A stretch of 35,781 bases of DNA from Betaproteobacteria bacterium. Lineage in GTDB: Bacteria > Pseudomonadota > Gammaproteobacteria > Burkholderiales > Thiobacillaceae. The notes beneath the pieces were generated by a model, which saw only the letters and a program-made list of their open reading frames with translations, did no database searches and had not been told where the DNA came from. The stretch spans positions 1-35,781 of the forward strand of contig JAIFKV010000178.1 in the NCBI GenBank assembly GCA_020049415.1, written 5' to 3'. Shown here piece by piece: positions 23,564 through 33,623 of the stretch. Every line of letters begins with the position of its first letter. The stretch's first letter is position 1. The position numbers were made by a program, and so were the translations under genes.

Positions 23564-24804
23564 GATTGCCCGTTATTGGTTTTGCCGTAGGTACGCTCGA
23601 CGTAGTCTTCGACGATGGTCTGAAACTCTTCGGCGATGCGGTCGCCTTTCAGGGTGACCGTTTTTGCGCCATCCACATAGACCGGCGCAACCGGAACTTC
23701 TCCCGTGCCCGGCAGGCTGATACCGACATTGGCATGTTTGCTTTCGCCGGGGCCGTTGACCACACAGCCCATCACCGCCACGTTCATGCGTTCGACGCCG
23801 GGATATTGACCGCGCCAGATCGGCATCTGCGTCCGCAGCCAGTTCTGGATGTTTTGCGCCAATTCCTGAAACACCGTGCTGGTGGTCCGGCCGCAACCCG
23901 GGCAGGCGGTCACCAGCGGAGTAAACGAGCGGATGCCCATGACTTGCAGGATTTCCTGGGCGACCTGGACTTCAGTCGTCCGCGATTCTCCCGGTTGCGG
24001 CGTCAACGAAACGCGGATGGTGTCGCCGATTCCCTCTTGCATCAGCAGCGCCAGCGCCGCCGTCGAGGCGACGATGCCCTTGCTGCCCATGCCGGCTTCG
24101 GTGAGACCGAGATGCAGCGCGTAATCGCTGCGCGAGGCCAGATCGAGGTACACCTTGACCAGATCCTGCACCCCGGACAACTTGCATGACAGCACAATGC
24201 GGTCGCCGGGCAGGCCAAGTTCTTCGGCACGCCTGGCCGAATCAAGCGCGGAAGTGATAAGCGCATTGCGCATGACGTCTTCTGGCACATGCGGCTTCGG
24301 TCGTTTGGCGTTTTCGTCCATCATCCGCGCCAGCAGTTCCTGGTCGAGGCTGCCCCAGTTGACACCGATGCGCACCGCCTTGCCGTAACGCGCGGCGGCC
24401 TCGATCAGCGTGGCGAACTGTTCGTCTTTCTTTGCGCCGCGGCCGACGTTGCCGGGATTGATACGCAACTTGGCCAGCGCTTCGGCACATTCAGGCACCG
24501 CCTTGATCAGGCGGTGACCATTGAAATGGAAATCGCCGATCAACGGCACGTTGCAACCCAGCGCATCGAGTTTTTCGCGAATCACCGGGACCGCGCGGGC
24601 GGCTTCCTCGGTATTGACGGTCAGTCTCACCAACTCGGACCCGGCTTGCCAGAGTTCATGCACCTGAGCAACCGTGCCGGCGATGTCTGCGGTGTCGGTA
24701 TTGGTCATCGACTGCACCACCACCGGCGCACCGCCGCCTAACGCGACATGGCCAACAAGGACGCGCCGGGTCGGGCGTCTCACTATCGATGATTTCAAAC
24801 TCAT
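23560..24804 (-). CDS. ispG: 4-hydroxy-3-methylbut-2-enyl diphosphate synthase
   Basis: The predicted 414-aa enzyme is the seventh step of the MEP isoprenoid pathway. It has an N-terminal TIM-barrel region ([21 protein letters not shown]) and a C-terminal iron-sulfur domain with cysteines in CPGCGRTT and [16 protein letters not shown]. An insert between the two parts is typical of the longer bacterial forms. The [4Fe-4S] cluster and flavodoxin/ferredoxin supply electrons. It lies between rodZ and hisS in the conserved order. Confidence 0.97.
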   Translation of the reverse strand: MSLKSSIVRRPTRRVLVGHVALGGGAPVVVQSMTNTDTADIAGTVAQVHELWQAGSELVRLTVNTEEAARAVPVIREKLDALGCNVPLIGDFHFNGHRLIKAVPECAEALAKLRINPGNVGRGAKKDEQFATLIEAAARYGKAVRIGVNWGSLDQELLARMMDENAKRPKPHVPEDVMRNALITSALDSARRAEELGLPGDRIVLSCKLSGVQDLVKVYLDLASRSDYALHLGLTEAGMGSKGIVASTAALALLMQEGIGDTIRVSLTPQPGESRTTEVQVAQEILQVMGIRSFTPLVTACPGCGRTTSTVFQELAQNIQNWLRTQMPIWRGQYPGVERMNVAVMGCVVNGPGESKHANVGISLPGTGEVPVAPVYVDGAKTVTLKGDRIAEEFQTIVEDYVERTYGKTNNGQS

Positions 24805-24817
24805 GGCCGGGTTCCCG

Positions 24818-25753
24818 TCATTCCAAAGTCAAACGCGCTACTTTTTGCCCGATAAAAGGCGTCAGGTCGATGTTGTGGCCGTTGTAAGTCAACTTGACCA
24901 AAGCGGCTTCGCCGACCACCAGGCGAAAAGGGGGCTCACCGGAAAAAGACTCCGCCGTGCCGGCGCGCACCAACCGCGAAAATCGATTGCCCTTGGCGTC
25001 GACGACTTGTATCCAGGCATCTTGACTGGGTTCGAAACGCATGTTGCGCGGGGTCGATTTGACACCGTCTCCGGCAATCGAGGACGGTGCAATGGCTTCC
25101 GGCGCGGGGGGTTTTGTTGCTGTTGTTGTCACTGGCGGGGTTGCTGGCGCCGCAATCGATGCGTCAGGAACAGTGGCGGGAGCGGAAGATGGCGAAGTAT
25201 CGGCGGCTGTAGGAGGCGTGACAGCGCCCGGTAAAGCGAGCGGAGTAATGGTAGCGCCTTCGTCGATGGGTGCGCTGCCTTCCGGAGCCGGGGTGGCCAG
25301 TGTTCCAATTCCCGGGTTGGCCGCTTGCGTGGTTGATTCCGGCGCTGCGGAAATCAGGGTTTCCTCTCCCTGGCGTAGCCAGTGATACAACCCCGCGACA
25401 AGAATCATGAACACCGTCAGCGCGATCATTGGATAAACCAGCCAACGCCGAATCCCGTTGGAACCGACATTCAGCCCGGCATTCGGCGCGGTAATCGTTT
25501 CCGAAACCACCGCCTGCACTTCAACCGGGGCGATCAAACTATCCGGTTCGAGATCGACCAGGCGCGCATAGTTACGGACGAATCCGCGGGCGAATACTTC
25601 GCCGGGCAAATGGCTCATATCTTCAGCTTCCATTGCCTCGATTTGACGCAGATTCAATTTCAGCTTGGCGGCGACATCGGTCAGTTGCATCGACTTTGCT
25701 TCACGCGCGGCTTTCAGTCTGGCGCCAAAGCCAGCCTGGAAAACTTGTTTCAT
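24818..25753 (-). CDS. rodZ: Cell-shape protein RodZ
   Basis: The predicted 311-aa protein has an N-terminal Cro/C1-type helix-turn-helix domain (about 8-75, with [19 protein letters not shown]) that in RodZ binds MreB. One transmembrane helix lies at about 108-130, then a Pro/Ala/Thr-rich periplasmic linker and a C-terminal beta domain (DUF4115, about 235-311). The ATG at 25753 begins [13 protein letters not shown] and overlaps the pilW stop by 4 bp; a longer in-frame reading lies inside pilW and is not credible. Confidence 0.93.
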   Translation of the reverse strand: MKQVFQAGFGARLKAAREAKSMQLTDVAAKLKLNLRQIEAMEAEDMSHLPGEVFARGFVRNYARLVDLEPDSLIAPVEVQAVVSETITAPNAGLNVGSNGIRRWLVYPMIALTVFMILVAGLYHWLRQGEETLISAAPESTTQAANPGIGTLATPAPEGSAPIDEGATITPLALPGAVTPPTAADTSPSSAPATVPDASIAAPATPPVTTTATKPPAPEAIAPSSIAGDGVKSTPRNMRFEPSQDAWIQVVDAKGNRFSRLVRAGTAESFSGEPPFRLVVGEAALVKLTYNGHNIDLTPFIGQKVARLTLE

Positions 25754-26559
25754 AACAGACTCCCTGCTTGATCGTACTGACCGGAAATCAGCCATTGGGC
25801 TTGCATTGATTCGGGATAACGACGACGTAACTGAGACCCATAATTGGCCTCCGCCTCGCGATCTCCGAGTTGACGCTCGGCGCGAACACCGAGCCAAAGC
25901 GCTTGCGGCCCCATATCGGAAATGTCTGCAAACTGCGCGCTGAACTGACGTAGAACACTGCGCGCGGCAAGCCAGCGACCCTGGCGATAATGCACTTCCG
26001 CCATGCCGAGCAACGCGGTCGATTGATTCGACATCCGTTTCAAAGCACGCACAAAGTACAACTCGGCTTGGCCAAGATTTCCATTTTCAAGGGCGCAATT
26101 GCCGGCATTGGCCAAAGCTTTTTCCGGAGTGGGGTAAAGCGGATTGCTCAACGCGGCTTCAAAACGCTGCAATCCCTCTGCTGCGCGGCCACGTTGGCAC
26201 AAGAAAAGACCAAAATTGTTGTGCGCTTCGGAATAGTCGGGAGCCAGTTCTATCGATCGCTTGAAATGCTCTTCGGCGGGTTTGTCTTCGCGCAATTCAG
26301 CATGCACCAGACCGAGAATACTGTAAGCCGGCGCGTAGGATTTATCGGCATCCAGCGCGATACGCAATTCTTGCAACGCCACCGCATATTGACCGCGTGC
26401 GTAATAGCCGGCGCCCAATTCGGTATGCAGACGCGCGCTGAGATTTTCTCCGCCCGACCGACGCGCTTCAGAACTGCCGCTGCTCGGTTGTGTCGAGACG
26501 CAACCAGGCAACAATGACAGCACCAACAAACCCAGCCAGATCGATCCACCCTGCTTCAT
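25750..26559 (-). CDS. pilW: Type IV pilus assembly lipoprotein PilW (PilF)
   Basis: The predicted 269-aa lipoprotein has lipobox LPGC (Cys20) and then about six tetratricopeptide repeats (for example [22 protein letters not shown] and [19 protein letters not shown]). PilW/PilF promotes outer-membrane localisation and multimerisation of the secretin PilQ. The conserved position between rlmN and rodZ supports the call. It overlaps rlmN and rodZ by 4 bp each. Other pilus genes are not in this window. Confidence 0.93.
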   Translation of the reverse strand: MKQGGSIWLGLLVLSLLPGCVSTQPSSGSSEARRSGGENLSARLHTELGAGYYARGQYAVALQELRIALDADKSYAPAYSILGLVHAELREDKPAEEHFKRSIELAPDYSEAHNNFGLFLCQRGRAAEGLQRFEAALSNPLYPTPEKALANAGNCALENGNLGQAELYFVRALKRMSNQSTALLGMAEVHYRQGRWLAARSVLRQFSAQFADISDMGPQALWLGVRAERQLGDREAEANYGSQLRRRYPESMQAQWLISGQYDQAGSLL

Positions 26560-27674
26560 GCGGCCAACTCCATGCGTTTCACGATCTGCTGCTGGGTGCG
26601 CTTCGATTTATCTTCAACCTGCCCCGCCAGTTGACCGCAAGCAGCATCGATATCGTCACCGCGGGTCTTCCGCGTGGTGGCCACTTTGCCGGCATCAATC
26701 AGTTGATAAGCAAATTTGCGCACCCGTTCGGCGGGCGAACGCTTGAACTCGGAATTCGGGAATGGATTGAATGGAATCAAATTGAATTTGCAGGAGATGT
26801 CCCGCGTCAGATGCAGCAATTGCTCGACATGCTCGGGCTGGTCATTAACGCCATCCAGCATGACATATTCGAAAGTTATGAAATCGCGCGGTCCATCGAC
26901 GATGTACCGTTTGCACGCCGCCATTAATTCCTTCAGCGGGTATTTACGATTCACCGGCACCAGTTGATCGCGCAATGCATCATTCGGCGCATGCAGCGAA
27001 ACCGCCAATGCCACCGGAAGTCTCTCGCGCAGCCTGTCCATCGCCGGCACGATGCCGGAAGTGGAAATGGTAACCCGACGCCGCGACAAGCCATAAGCAT
27101 GGTCATCCAACATCAGGGAAACCGCCGTTACCGTGTTTTCGAAATTGAGCAAAGGCTCGCCCATGCCCATCAAAACCACATTGGAAATAATGCGTTCGCC
27201 TTTGCTGTCAAAATTATGCGGCGATGCAGAACCGGCCAAAGCCCGATTCGCCCACCATAACTGACCAATGATTTCCGCCGCTGAAAGATTGCGGTTGAAG
27301 CCTTGCTTTCCGGTTGAGCAAAAAGCGCAATCAAGGGCACACCCCACCTGCGACGAGACGCACAACGTACCGCGATCGTCTTCCGGGATGAATACCGTTT
27401 CGACCCGATTGTTCGGGCCGACTTCCAGCAACCACTTGCGTGTGCCATCGCTGGAACACTGTTCATGCCCCAGCACCGGCGGCCGAATCTCGGCCACTTC
27501 GGGCAAGCGATGACGCAACGACTTGGCCAGATCGGTCATCTGCTCGAAATCATCCGCACCGCGTTGATGCAACCATTGCAGCACCTGACGCGCGCGGAAG
27601 GGCTTCTCGCCGATGCTTTCAAAGAAAGCGACGAGGCCGGGCAGATCGAAATCAAGCAGATTGACGCGATTCAA
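26556..27674 (-). CDS. rlmN: Dual-specificity 23S rRNA/tRNA adenine-C2 methyltransferase RlmN
   Basis: The predicted 372-aa radical-SAM enzyme has cluster motif CxxxCxxC at Cys112, Cys116 and Cys119 ([12 protein letters not shown]). It also has GMGEPLLN and a C-terminal cysteine near DAACGQL that would form the methyl-cysteine intermediate. It methylates A2503 of 23S rRNA and A37 of some tRNAs. The start codon is TTG at 27674, because [14 protein letters not shown] is the normal N-terminus and no ATG is available in frame before the ndk stop codon 15 nt upstream. No clear Shine-Dalgarno is seen, which suggests coupling to ndk. Confidence 0.95.
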   Translation of the reverse strand: MNRVNLLDFDLPGLVAFFESIGEKPFRARQVLQWLHQRGADDFEQMTDLAKSLRHRLPEVAEIRPPVLGHEQCSSDGTRKWLLEVGPNNRVETVFIPEDDRGTLCVSSQVGCALDCAFCSTGKQGFNRNLSAAEIIGQLWWANRALAGSASPHNFDSKGERIISNVVLMGMGEPLLNFENTVTAVSLMLDDHAYGLSRRRVTISTSGIVPAMDRLRERLPVALAVSLHAPNDALRDQLVPVNRKYPLKELMAACKRYIVDGPRDFITFEYVMLDGVNDQPEHVEQLLHLTRDISCKFNLIPFNPFPNSEFKRSPAERVRKFAYQLIDAGKVATTRKTRGDDIDAACGQLAGQVEDKSKRTQQQIVKRMELAA

Positions 27675-27689
27675 GGCAATGCCGATGGC

Positions 27690-28115
27690 TTAGCGAGAAT
27701 AAATCTGGCTGGCGGGGAAGAAATAAGCGATTTCAACCGCAGCGGTTTCCGGTGCGTCGGAACCATGCACAGCGTTGGCATCGATGCTGGTGGCGAAATC
27801 GGCACGAATGGTGCCGGCATCGGCTTTCTTGGGATCGGTAGCGCCCATCAGTTCACGATTCTTGGCAATGGCGTTCTCGCCTTCCAGCGCCTGAATCATC
27901 ACCGGACCGGAGGTCATGAACTCGACCAGGTCGTTGAAGAAGGGACGGCCTTTGTGTACCGCGTAAAAACCTTCAGCTTCGGCGCGCGACAGATGCGCCA
28001 TACGAGCGGCGATGACTTTGAGGCCGCTGGACTCGAAACGGGAATAGATCTGGCCAATCACATTCTTGGCGACAGCGTCAGGTTTGATGATGGACAGAGT
28101 GCGTTCAACAGCCAT
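27690..28115 (-). CDS. ndk: Nucleoside diphosphate kinase
   Basis: The predicted 141-aa enzyme opens with [13 protein letters not shown] and carries the active-site motif NAVHGSD, whose histidine is phosphorylated during phosphate transfer between nucleoside tri- and diphosphates. Length is normal. GGAG lies 9 nt before the ATG. It is the first gene of the ndk-to-der block, so the main promoter is expected in the 187-bp gap shared with the divergent SPOR gene. Confidence 0.97.
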   Translation of the reverse strand: MAVERTLSIIKPDAVAKNVIGQIYSRFESSGLKVIAARMAHLSRAEAEGFYAVHKGRPFFNDLVEFMTSGPVMIQALEGENAIAKNRELMGATDPKKADAGTIRADFATSIDANAVHGSDAPETAAVEIAYFFPASQIYSR

Positions 28116-28302
28116 TTATATTTCTCCGAAGATAGTGAGATAAGGGAAAGGGGGTGCCGAAAAGGCGCGAAAAGCACGATGAGGCGCTCATGGGCGGACG
28201 GCAAAGGATTGAATATACGCAGAAAAAGCGCGCGCAAGTTACCATGAAACGCCCCTAAAATAAAGGCGATGCGCCGATCCAGAGCGCGACCAGGAGACCT
28301 GA

Positions 28303-29007
28303 ATGTCAGCCGAAAACGGGATGCCGGAAAACGAGGACGTAAAAAACAAGGCGATTTTGCGTCTCGCCGTAGCGGGAGTCGTAACAGTCGCCGCGTTGGG
28401 CGGACTCTGGTGGCTGGATCAATCGAGCGGCGAAGCGAAAAAGCCGCCCGCCGCAGTGACCCCCGCACCTATCGTCTCCGCGCCGAAGACCGATGCCCCC
28501 GTTCCGGAAGCGGAAACTCCGGTAGAACTCCCGGATACAACCGAACCGGAGGGCGCGGCGGCGGAAACGCCCGAAGAAGCCGAAGCCGACCAGGCCGAAT
28601 TGCCACCACCACCCCGCGTCAGGAACAACCTCGGCGGCATGCCAAGTGGTCCGGCGCCGATCCAGCAAGCAGCGCCCAAACTACCCCCCAAGCCGACGGC
28701 AACGCCCTTGCCAGTGACCAAACCCGCGCTTCAAGCCTCGCCCACCCCCACTCCCACCCCACAACCCATGCCGACAGCGGGAAAAAGCTTTGTCGTGCAA
28801 CTGGGCGTCTTCAATAATCCGGAAAATGCGCGTGAACTGGTAAACAAGTTGAAAAAACAGGGCATCCGCGCGCACCTCGATGCACGCGTTCAGATCGGTC
28901 CATTTCTGAATCGGGAGGAAGCTGAAAAAGCGCAGCTTGAAATGCGCAAACTGGGTTACAACGCCTTGGTTACGCTGCCATATTCTGCTCAGCCCGCCAC
29001 TCAATAA
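28303..29007 (+). CDS. SPOR-domain inner-membrane protein
   Basis: The predicted 234-aa protein has a short cytoplasmic N-terminus, one transmembrane helix (about residues 19-41) and a long Pro/Ala/Glu-rich linker (about 45-155). A C-terminal SPOR domain (about 158-228) has FVVQLGVFNNPENARELVNKL and GPFLNREEAEKA. SPOR domains bind denuded glycan strands at the division septum. It is of the DedD/FtsN type in layout, but here it is divergent from ndk and convergent with tilS, not in a folC-dedD-cvpA operon. Its end overlaps tilS by 38 bp on the opposite strand. Confidence 0.88.
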   Translation: MSAENGMPENEDVKNKAILRLAVAGVVTVAALGGLWWLDQSSGEAKKPPAAVTPAPIVSAPKTDAPVPEAETPVELPDTTEPEGAAAETPEEAEADQAELPPPPRVRNNLGGMPSGPAPIQQAAPKLPPKPTATPLPVTKPALQASPTPTPTPQPMPTAGKSFVVQLGVFNNPENARELVNKLKKQGIRAHLDARVQIGPFLNREEAEKAQLEMRKLGYNALVTLPYSAQPATQ

Positions 29008-30322
29008 TCCAGCCAGGTTCACCTGATCTGGCGAGAAAATCGCAGTCGGCGCCCAGGTGCGCCGCCCATACCAGCACGTCATCGGCATAAACCAGTGGCA
29101 ATGTTTGCCGCTGCCAAACTGCTATGCCGGCTTCGCGCAGCAGATTCTTCAACGTTCGTCGCGGCCGCTCCGGCGCAAGCCGAATGCGCTCTCCGCCGAC
29201 CCGTCGACGTATCGTTACCGTGCCGGCGGATAGTCTGACGCCAGCGCCGATTACCGCCCGAAAATTCAGCCGCCCGTCCCCGTCCAGTTCCAGGCAATCT
29301 TCGCCACGCCAGACGATAGTGCGCGGTTCAGCCATTGCAGCCGATTTCGGGACAGCAACCAGCACCGCACTCTGCCGATATCGGCGCAGCGAAACGTCGC
29401 CGATATCAACACGCACCTGGGCATCCTGACGCGCCTGCAATAATTGGCGCAGCGCTTCGCACAGCGCGGCATGATGAATATCCACCCCCGCCCGCACCAG
29501 AAAGCGGCGCAGCAGATTGCGCGCGCGTGGTTCGGGCAAAGCGCACAGCGCCGAAATCGCCAAGCCATCCTCGGTAGTCGCCGCGCGAGCATCCAAATCA
29601 GCCAGTTCGTCGAGCAAAAATGCCGCTTCGGCAAATTGTGCAGCGGCTTGCGCCAATACGCTGGGGGTATCTGGAAAACGAGCGGTCAGGCCGGGCAATA
29701 CCGCATGTCGCAGCGCATTGCGCGTCAACCGGGTATCCGCGTTGCTGGCGTCTTCCATCCAGAGCACGCCGTGCGCTTCGGCCCAAACGCTGATATCGGC
29801 GCGTTTCACCGCCAATAACGGGCGCAGCAGAACGCGCGTTCCAGTCAGCAAACGCGCCTCAGGCATCGCTGCCAGCCCTCGCATCCCCGCGCCACGCAAA
29901 AGCTGCAGCAAAACAGTCTCGGCCTGGTCGTCACGGTGATGCGCCAATACCAGAAAATCGGTATCGAGTTCGGCGTAAACACGGTATCTCGCGGCGCGCG
30001 CCGCCGCTTCCAAACCCTCGCCCGACGGCTGTACGTCGACACGACGCATCACCAGCGGCACCCCCAAAGCCTGGCATGTTTGCGCACAATGCCGCGCCCA
30101 GAGGTCGGCTTGCGGCGACAAACCGTGGTGAACATGCACCGCCGAAAGTGAAAAGCGCGGGATGACATCAACGTTTAGCCGCAACCCCGCCAACACATGC
30201 AGCAGAACGGTGGAATCAAGACCGCCGGAATAGCCGACGGTCAGCCGGCTACCGGTTTGAATATGGCGCTTGAGACAAGCGACTACCTGGGCGTTGAGAA
30301 CATCCTGAGCCGCAGCCATCAT
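28970..30322 (-). CDS. tilS: tRNA(Ile)-lysidine synthetase TilS
   Basis: The predicted 450-aa enzyme has the PP-loop SGGLDST at residues 32-38. The N-type ATP-pyrophosphatase core continues with HVHHGLSPQAD and AHHRDDQAETVLLQLLRG, and a C-terminal tRNA-binding domain includes RRVGGERIRLAPERPRRTLKNLL. It modifies C34 of tRNA-Ile2 to lysidine so that AUA is read. Two adjacent Met codons (30322 and 30319) are both possible starts. It lies 16 nt after accA, a common betaproteobacterial pair. Confidence 0.95.
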   Translation of the reverse strand: MMAAAQDVLNAQVVACLKRHIQTGSRLTVGYSGGLDSTVLLHVLAGLRLNVDVIPRFSLSAVHVHHGLSPQADLWARHCAQTCQALGVPLVMRRVDVQPSGEGLEAAARAARYRVYAELDTDFLVLAHHRDDQAETVLLQLLRGAGMRGLAAMPEARLLTGTRVLLRPLLAVKRADISVWAEAHGVLWMEDASNADTRLTRNALRHAVLPGLTARFPDTPSVLAQAAAQFAEAAFLLDELADLDARAATTEDGLAISALCALPEPRARNLLRRFLVRAGVDIHHAALCEALRQLLQARQDAQVRVDIGDVSLRRYRQSAVLVAVPKSAAMAEPRTIVWRGEDCLELDGDGRLNFRAVIGAGVRLSAGTVTIRRRVGGERIRLAPERPRRTLKNLLREAGIAVWQRQTLPLVYADDVLVWAAHLGADCDFLARSGEPGWIIEWRAEQNMAA

Positions 30323-30338
30323 GCGAAGCCGGCAGGAA

Positions 30339-31304
30339 TCAGGCGCGACCTTCCTTGAACTTGCCGTACCCCATCAAACGCGCATATCGGGTATTGAGCA
30401 ACGCGTTGAGCGGTCGTTCGCGAACGTTGACCAGGGTCTCGGACAACACGATTTTCAAGGATTCCATCATCGCTTCCGGGTCGCGATGCGCGCCGCCCAA
30501 AGGTTCATTCACGATCTGATCGATCAAACCCAGGGTTTTCAGCTTTGGCGCGGTAATGCCAAGCGCTTCTGCTGCGGTCGAGGCTTTATCGGCGCTCTTC
30601 CAGAGGATGGAGGCACAGCCTTCCGGCGAGATCACCGAATAGGTCGAATATTGCAACATGATCAACGCATCGCCGACGCCGATCGCCAACGCGCCACCGG
30701 AGCCCCCCTCGCCGATGACGGTGCAGATTACAGGCGTCTTCAATTCGGCCATCACATAGAGATTGCGCGCAATGGCCTCGGATTGGCCGCGTTCTTCCGC
30801 ATCGATGCCAGGATAAGCGCCCGGGGTGTCGATAAAGGTAAATACCGGTATGCGGAATTTCTCGGCCAGGCGCATCAGACGCAGCGCTTTGCGGTAACCC
30901 TCGGGGCGAGGCATGCCAAAATTCCGGTACTGACGTTCCTTGGTATCACGACCTTTCTGCTGGCCGATCACCATCACCGGCTCCCCCTGGAATCGTGCCA
31001 AGCCGCCGACAATGGCGGGATCATCGGCATAGGCGCGATCGCCATGCAACTCCTCGAACTCGGTGAACAGACCATTCACATAATCGAGCGTGTAAGGACG
31101 TTGCGGATGCCGAGCGACTTGCGAAATCTGCCAGGCATTGAGTTTGCCGTAGATTTGTTTGGTCAGCGCCGCGCTCTTCTTGCGCAGACGCTCAATCTCT
31201 TCGGAGATGTCGAGTGAGGAGTCGCCCTGTACTTCGGACAACTCCTCGATCTTCGCCTCCAGTTCGGCGATAGGCTGTTCGAAGTCGAGAAAAGTCAGCT
31301 TCAT
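30339..31304 (-). CDS. accA: Acetyl-CoA carboxylase carboxyltransferase subunit alpha
   Basis: The predicted 321-aa protein opens [22 protein letters not shown] and contains [36 protein letters not shown] and the C-terminal [13 protein letters not shown]. With AccD it carries out the transcarboxylation step that forms malonyl-CoA. Size and sequence are typical; nothing unusual was noted. Confidence 0.97.
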   Translation of the reverse strand: MKLTFLDFEQPIAELEAKIEELSEVQGDSSLDISEEIERLRKKSAALTKQIYGKLNAWQISQVARHPQRPYTLDYVNGLFTEFEELHGDRAYADDPAIVGGLARFQGEPVMVIGQQKGRDTKERQYRNFGMPRPEGYRKALRLMRLAEKFRIPVFTFIDTPGAYPGIDAEERGQSEAIARNLYVMAELKTPVICTVIGEGGSGGALAIGVGDALIMLQYSTYSVISPEGCASILWKSADKASTAAEALGITAPKLKTLGLIDQIVNEPLGGAHRDPEAMMESLKIVLSETLVNVRERPLNALLNTRYARLMGYGKFKEGRA

Positions 31305-31340
31305 GTTGGAGATGGGTTAACTAAGAAGATAAACATTCTA

Positions 31341-31363
31341 CAGGAGCGGATTTTCCGCCCCTG
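31341..31363 (-). terminator. Hairpin after slyD
   Basis: On the reverse strand CAGGGGCGGA pairs with TCCGCTCCTG (one G-U pair) around a 3-nt loop. It begins 10 nt after the slyD stop codon. The following bases are only moderately T-rich, so termination strength is uncertain. It separates the bcp-slyD pair from accA-tilS. Confidence 0.5.
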
Positions 31364-31372
31364 AAACGGCGG

Positions 31373-31858
31373 TCAGTGCTGGTGTCCATGCGGGCCATGC
31401 ACATGGCCGTGTTCGATTTCTTCCGCCGAGGCGACACGCACGGAATGGACCACGCATTGGATGCGCAGGCTCTTGCCAGCGAGGGGATGATTACCATCGA
31501 CCACCACTTTGCCATCGGCCACATCGGTTACGGTATAGAGCATGACATGTTCGCCATCGTCGCTGGCGCCTTCAAGCTGCATGCCGATCTTGACTTCTTC
31601 CGGAAAGACATCGACCGGCTCCACGCGCACCAATTCGGCGTCGTATTCGCCGAAAGCATCATCGGGTTCCAGTACCAGATCGAGTTCGGCGCCAACCGCC
31701 TTGCCCTCAAGCGCGGCTTCAACCCGAGGAAAAATGCCGTCATAACCGCCCTGCAGATAAACCGCCGGCGACTCCGTGACCGCTTCCTCAAGCAGTTCGC
31801 CATCCAGGGTGCTGAGCCGATAGGTCAGCGCTACAACTGTGTCTTTACCGATTTGCAA
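31373..31858 (-). CDS. slyD: FKBP-type peptidyl-prolyl isomerase SlyD
   Basis: The predicted 161-aa protein has an FKBP fold split by an insert-in-flap domain (about residues 65-125, EPDDAFGEYDAELVRVEPVDVF and NHPLAGKSL). It ends in a His-rich metal-binding tail (HGHVHGPHGHQH). SlyD is a cytosolic foldase and a nickel-binding factor for hydrogenase maturation. The start is TTG, placed directly after the bcp TAA, with AAGGAG 6 nt upstream; bcp and slyD are thus translationally linked. Confidence 0.92.
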   Translation of the reverse strand: MQIGKDTVVALTYRLSTLDGELLEEAVTESPAVYLQGGYDGIFPRVEAALEGKAVGAELDLVLEPDDAFGEYDAELVRVEPVDVFPEEVKIGMQLEGASDDGEHVMLYTVTDVADGKVVVDGNHPLAGKSLRIQCVVHSVRVASAEEIEHGHVHGPHGHQH

Positions 31859-32320
31859 TTAAAGCTCCTTGATCAATTTAAAAACTTCAGCGGCGTGGCC
31901 CTTCGGCGTCACGCCCGTCAGAACATGTGCAATCAAGCCCTGACCATCGATGATAAAAGTGGTGCGATTGACGCCCTCACGCATGACGCCATCGACTTCG
32001 CGGTTCACCAGAACGCCATAATCTTTGCAGGCGACGCCATCCTTGTCAGCCAACAAACGCACGGAAATTCCGTGTTTATCGCGAAACGCGCCATGTCGGA
32101 TGCAATCGTCGCGCGAAACGCCCAGCACTGTGCAACCCAACCGCGCGAAGTTGTTTTCCAGATCACTGAACTCAATCGCTTCAGTGGTGCAGCCGGGCGT
32201 ATCATCCCGCACATAGAAAAACAACACGAGCGGCCTGGACTGATAGTCCGATAGTTTGGCGATACTCATATCCGCATCAGGCAGTTCAAAAGCCGGTGCT
32301 TGGTCGCCCTGATTCAACAT
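31859..32320 (-). CDS. bcp: Thioredoxin-dependent peroxiredoxin (Bcp/PrxQ type)
   Basis: The predicted 153-aa protein has the peroxidatic-cysteine motif DTPGCTTEA (Cys44) and the thioredoxin-like fold of the BCP family, reducing hydroperoxides in the cytosol. In E. coli Bcp a resolving cysteine lies five residues after the peroxidatic one; here that position is Ile49, so the enzyme is probably of the 1-Cys or atypical kind. Other cysteines are present (GCTVLG, DDCIRHG, VACKDYG). The ATG at 32320 is preferred since the longer frame upstream overlaps the divergent oxygenase gene. Confidence 0.9.
   Translation of the reverse strand: MLNQGDQAPAFELPDADMSIAKLSDYQSRPLVLFFYVRDDTPGCTTEAIEFSDLENNFARLGCTVLGVSRDDCIRHGAFRDKHGISVRLLADKDGVACKDYGVLVNREVDGVMREGVNRTTFIIDGQGLIAHVLTGVTPKGHAAEVFKLIKEL
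31865..31870 (-). promoter_or_regulatory. Shine-Dalgarno AAGGAG that selects the TTG start of slyD
   Basis: On the reverse strand AAGGAG lies within the last codons of bcp and 6 nt before the TTG. The bcp stop TAA is immediately followed by that TTG. Confidence 0.7.
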
Positions 32321-32355
32321 GGTTCCAACTCCTCGCAATATATCGAAAGCATTAT

Positions 32356-33564
32356 ATGGACAAACACTTGGACAAAGACTCGCATGCCAACCCGAACCCG
32401 CAAGACAAGACTTTCTCGGAGGCGGATTATTCCCTGCAAAGCCTGCTTGGCGGCATGTCGGTTGAAAAATTTCTTGCCGAGCACTGGCACAAGAAACCAC
32501 TCTTGGTGCGACAGGCGTTGCCGAATTTCGGCGACTGGCTAAATCGCGAAAGCCTGTCTGAACTCGCTTGCCAGGAAAATTCAGAAGGTCGACTGGTGCA
32601 ATTCAAGCGTGGCGAATGCAAACTCGAATACGGCCCGTTCGAACCTGAAACCTTGCAGGCATTACCCAAACGCAACTGGAGTCTGCTGGTTTCCGGTGTC
32701 AATCATCTGCTGCCCGAGGCAGACTGGTTGCTGCATCGATTCGACTTTATTCCTGCCGCTCGCCTCGACGACCTGATGGTCAGCTTTGCCCCGCCCGGCG
32801 GCGGCGTCGGCCCGCATTTTGATTCTTATGACGTCTTTCTGATTCAAGGCCAAGGCCGCCGCCGCTGGGAAATCAGCGCACAAGACGACCTGACCACGGT
32901 GGAGGGCGCACCGCTGCGCATTCTGAAAGAATTCCGCGTCGATGAAAGTTGGGAACTGGAACCAGGCGACATGCTTTATTTGCCGCCTCAACTCGCCCAC
33001 AACGGAGTGGCCCTGACCGACTGCATGACTTGGTCGGTCGGTTTTCGCGCCCCCAAAGCGGAGGAAATCGTCAACCAGTTTCTTACCTACCTGCAAGACA
33101 AACTCGAGCTTCCCGGGATGTACGACGACCCCGACCTGAAGCGTTCCAAACATGTCGCTGAAATACCCACCACCATGCTCGACTGGACCGAGAAAACCAT
33201 ACGCGCGGCGGCACGCTGGGACAAAGCCGACATCACCGATTTTCTTGGCCGCTACCTCAGCGAACCAAAGGCACACGTCTATTTCGACCCGCCGGAACGC
33301 CCAAAATCACTCGCCGCCTTTACCAAAGCAATTCAGAAAAAAGGCCTGGCGCTCGACGCGCGCAGCCAGATGCTGTTCCGTGGCGAGGCTTTTTTCATCA
33401 ATGGAGAACGCCTGGAAGCATCACCCGGCTTAAGCAGCATGCTGAAACAACTCGCCGACAAACGCTATCTCTTGCCGAGCGAGTGCATGCATGCCCCGGA
33501 ACAGGAAATGATCGGCCTGCTGTATATCTGGTATCAGGCTGGATATTTGTTCCCAGCGGAGTAA
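32356..33564 (+). CDS. roxA: JmjC/cupin ribosomal oxygenase (RoxA/YcfD type)
   Basis: The predicted 402-aa Fe(II)/2-oxoglutarate oxygenase has an iron triad HxD...H visible as HFD (His154, Asp156) and His215 (LPPQLAHNGVAL). WHKKPLLVRQA and GQGRRRWEI are typical of YcfD, and a C-terminal winged-helix part follows. E. coli YcfD hydroxylates an arginine of ribosomal protein L16. The ATG at 32356 is used, although the Shine-Dalgarno is weak; a GTG at 32296 in frame would overlap the divergent bcp start. The 35-nt gap to bcp must hold both start regions. Confidence 0.92.
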   Translation: MDKHLDKDSHANPNPQDKTFSEADYSLQSLLGGMSVEKFLAEHWHKKPLLVRQALPNFGDWLNRESLSELACQENSEGRLVQFKRGECKLEYGPFEPETLQALPKRNWSLLVSGVNHLLPEADWLLHRFDFIPAARLDDLMVSFAPPGGGVGPHFDSYDVFLIQGQGRRRWEISAQDDLTTVEGAPLRILKEFRVDESWELEPGDMLYLPPQLAHNGVALTDCMTWSVGFRAPKAEEIVNQFLTYLQDKLELPGMYDDPDLKRSKHVAEIPTTMLDWTEKTIRAAARWDKADITDFLGRYLSEPKAHVYFDPPERPKSLAAFTKAIQKKGLALDARSQMLFRGEAFFINGERLEASPGLSSMLKQLADKRYLLPSECMHAPEQEMIGLLYIWYQAGYLFPAE

Positions 33565-33573
33565 TAAACCGCT

Positions 33574-33618
33574 TGAGGATGCGCCACGCCTGGATACACC
33601 GGGTGTTTCGCATCCTCA
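33574..33618 (+). terminator. 10-bp hairpin between convergent roxA and WGR-fusion genes
   Basis: TGAGGATGCG (33574-33583) pairs exactly with CGCATCCTCA (33609-33618). A T-rich stretch (GTCTTTTCCTTT) follows about 10 nt later on the + strand. It begins 9 nt after the roxA stop codon and ends 5 nt from the WGR-fusion stop, so it can serve both convergent transcripts. Confidence 0.62.
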
Positions 33619-33623
33619 GCCGG

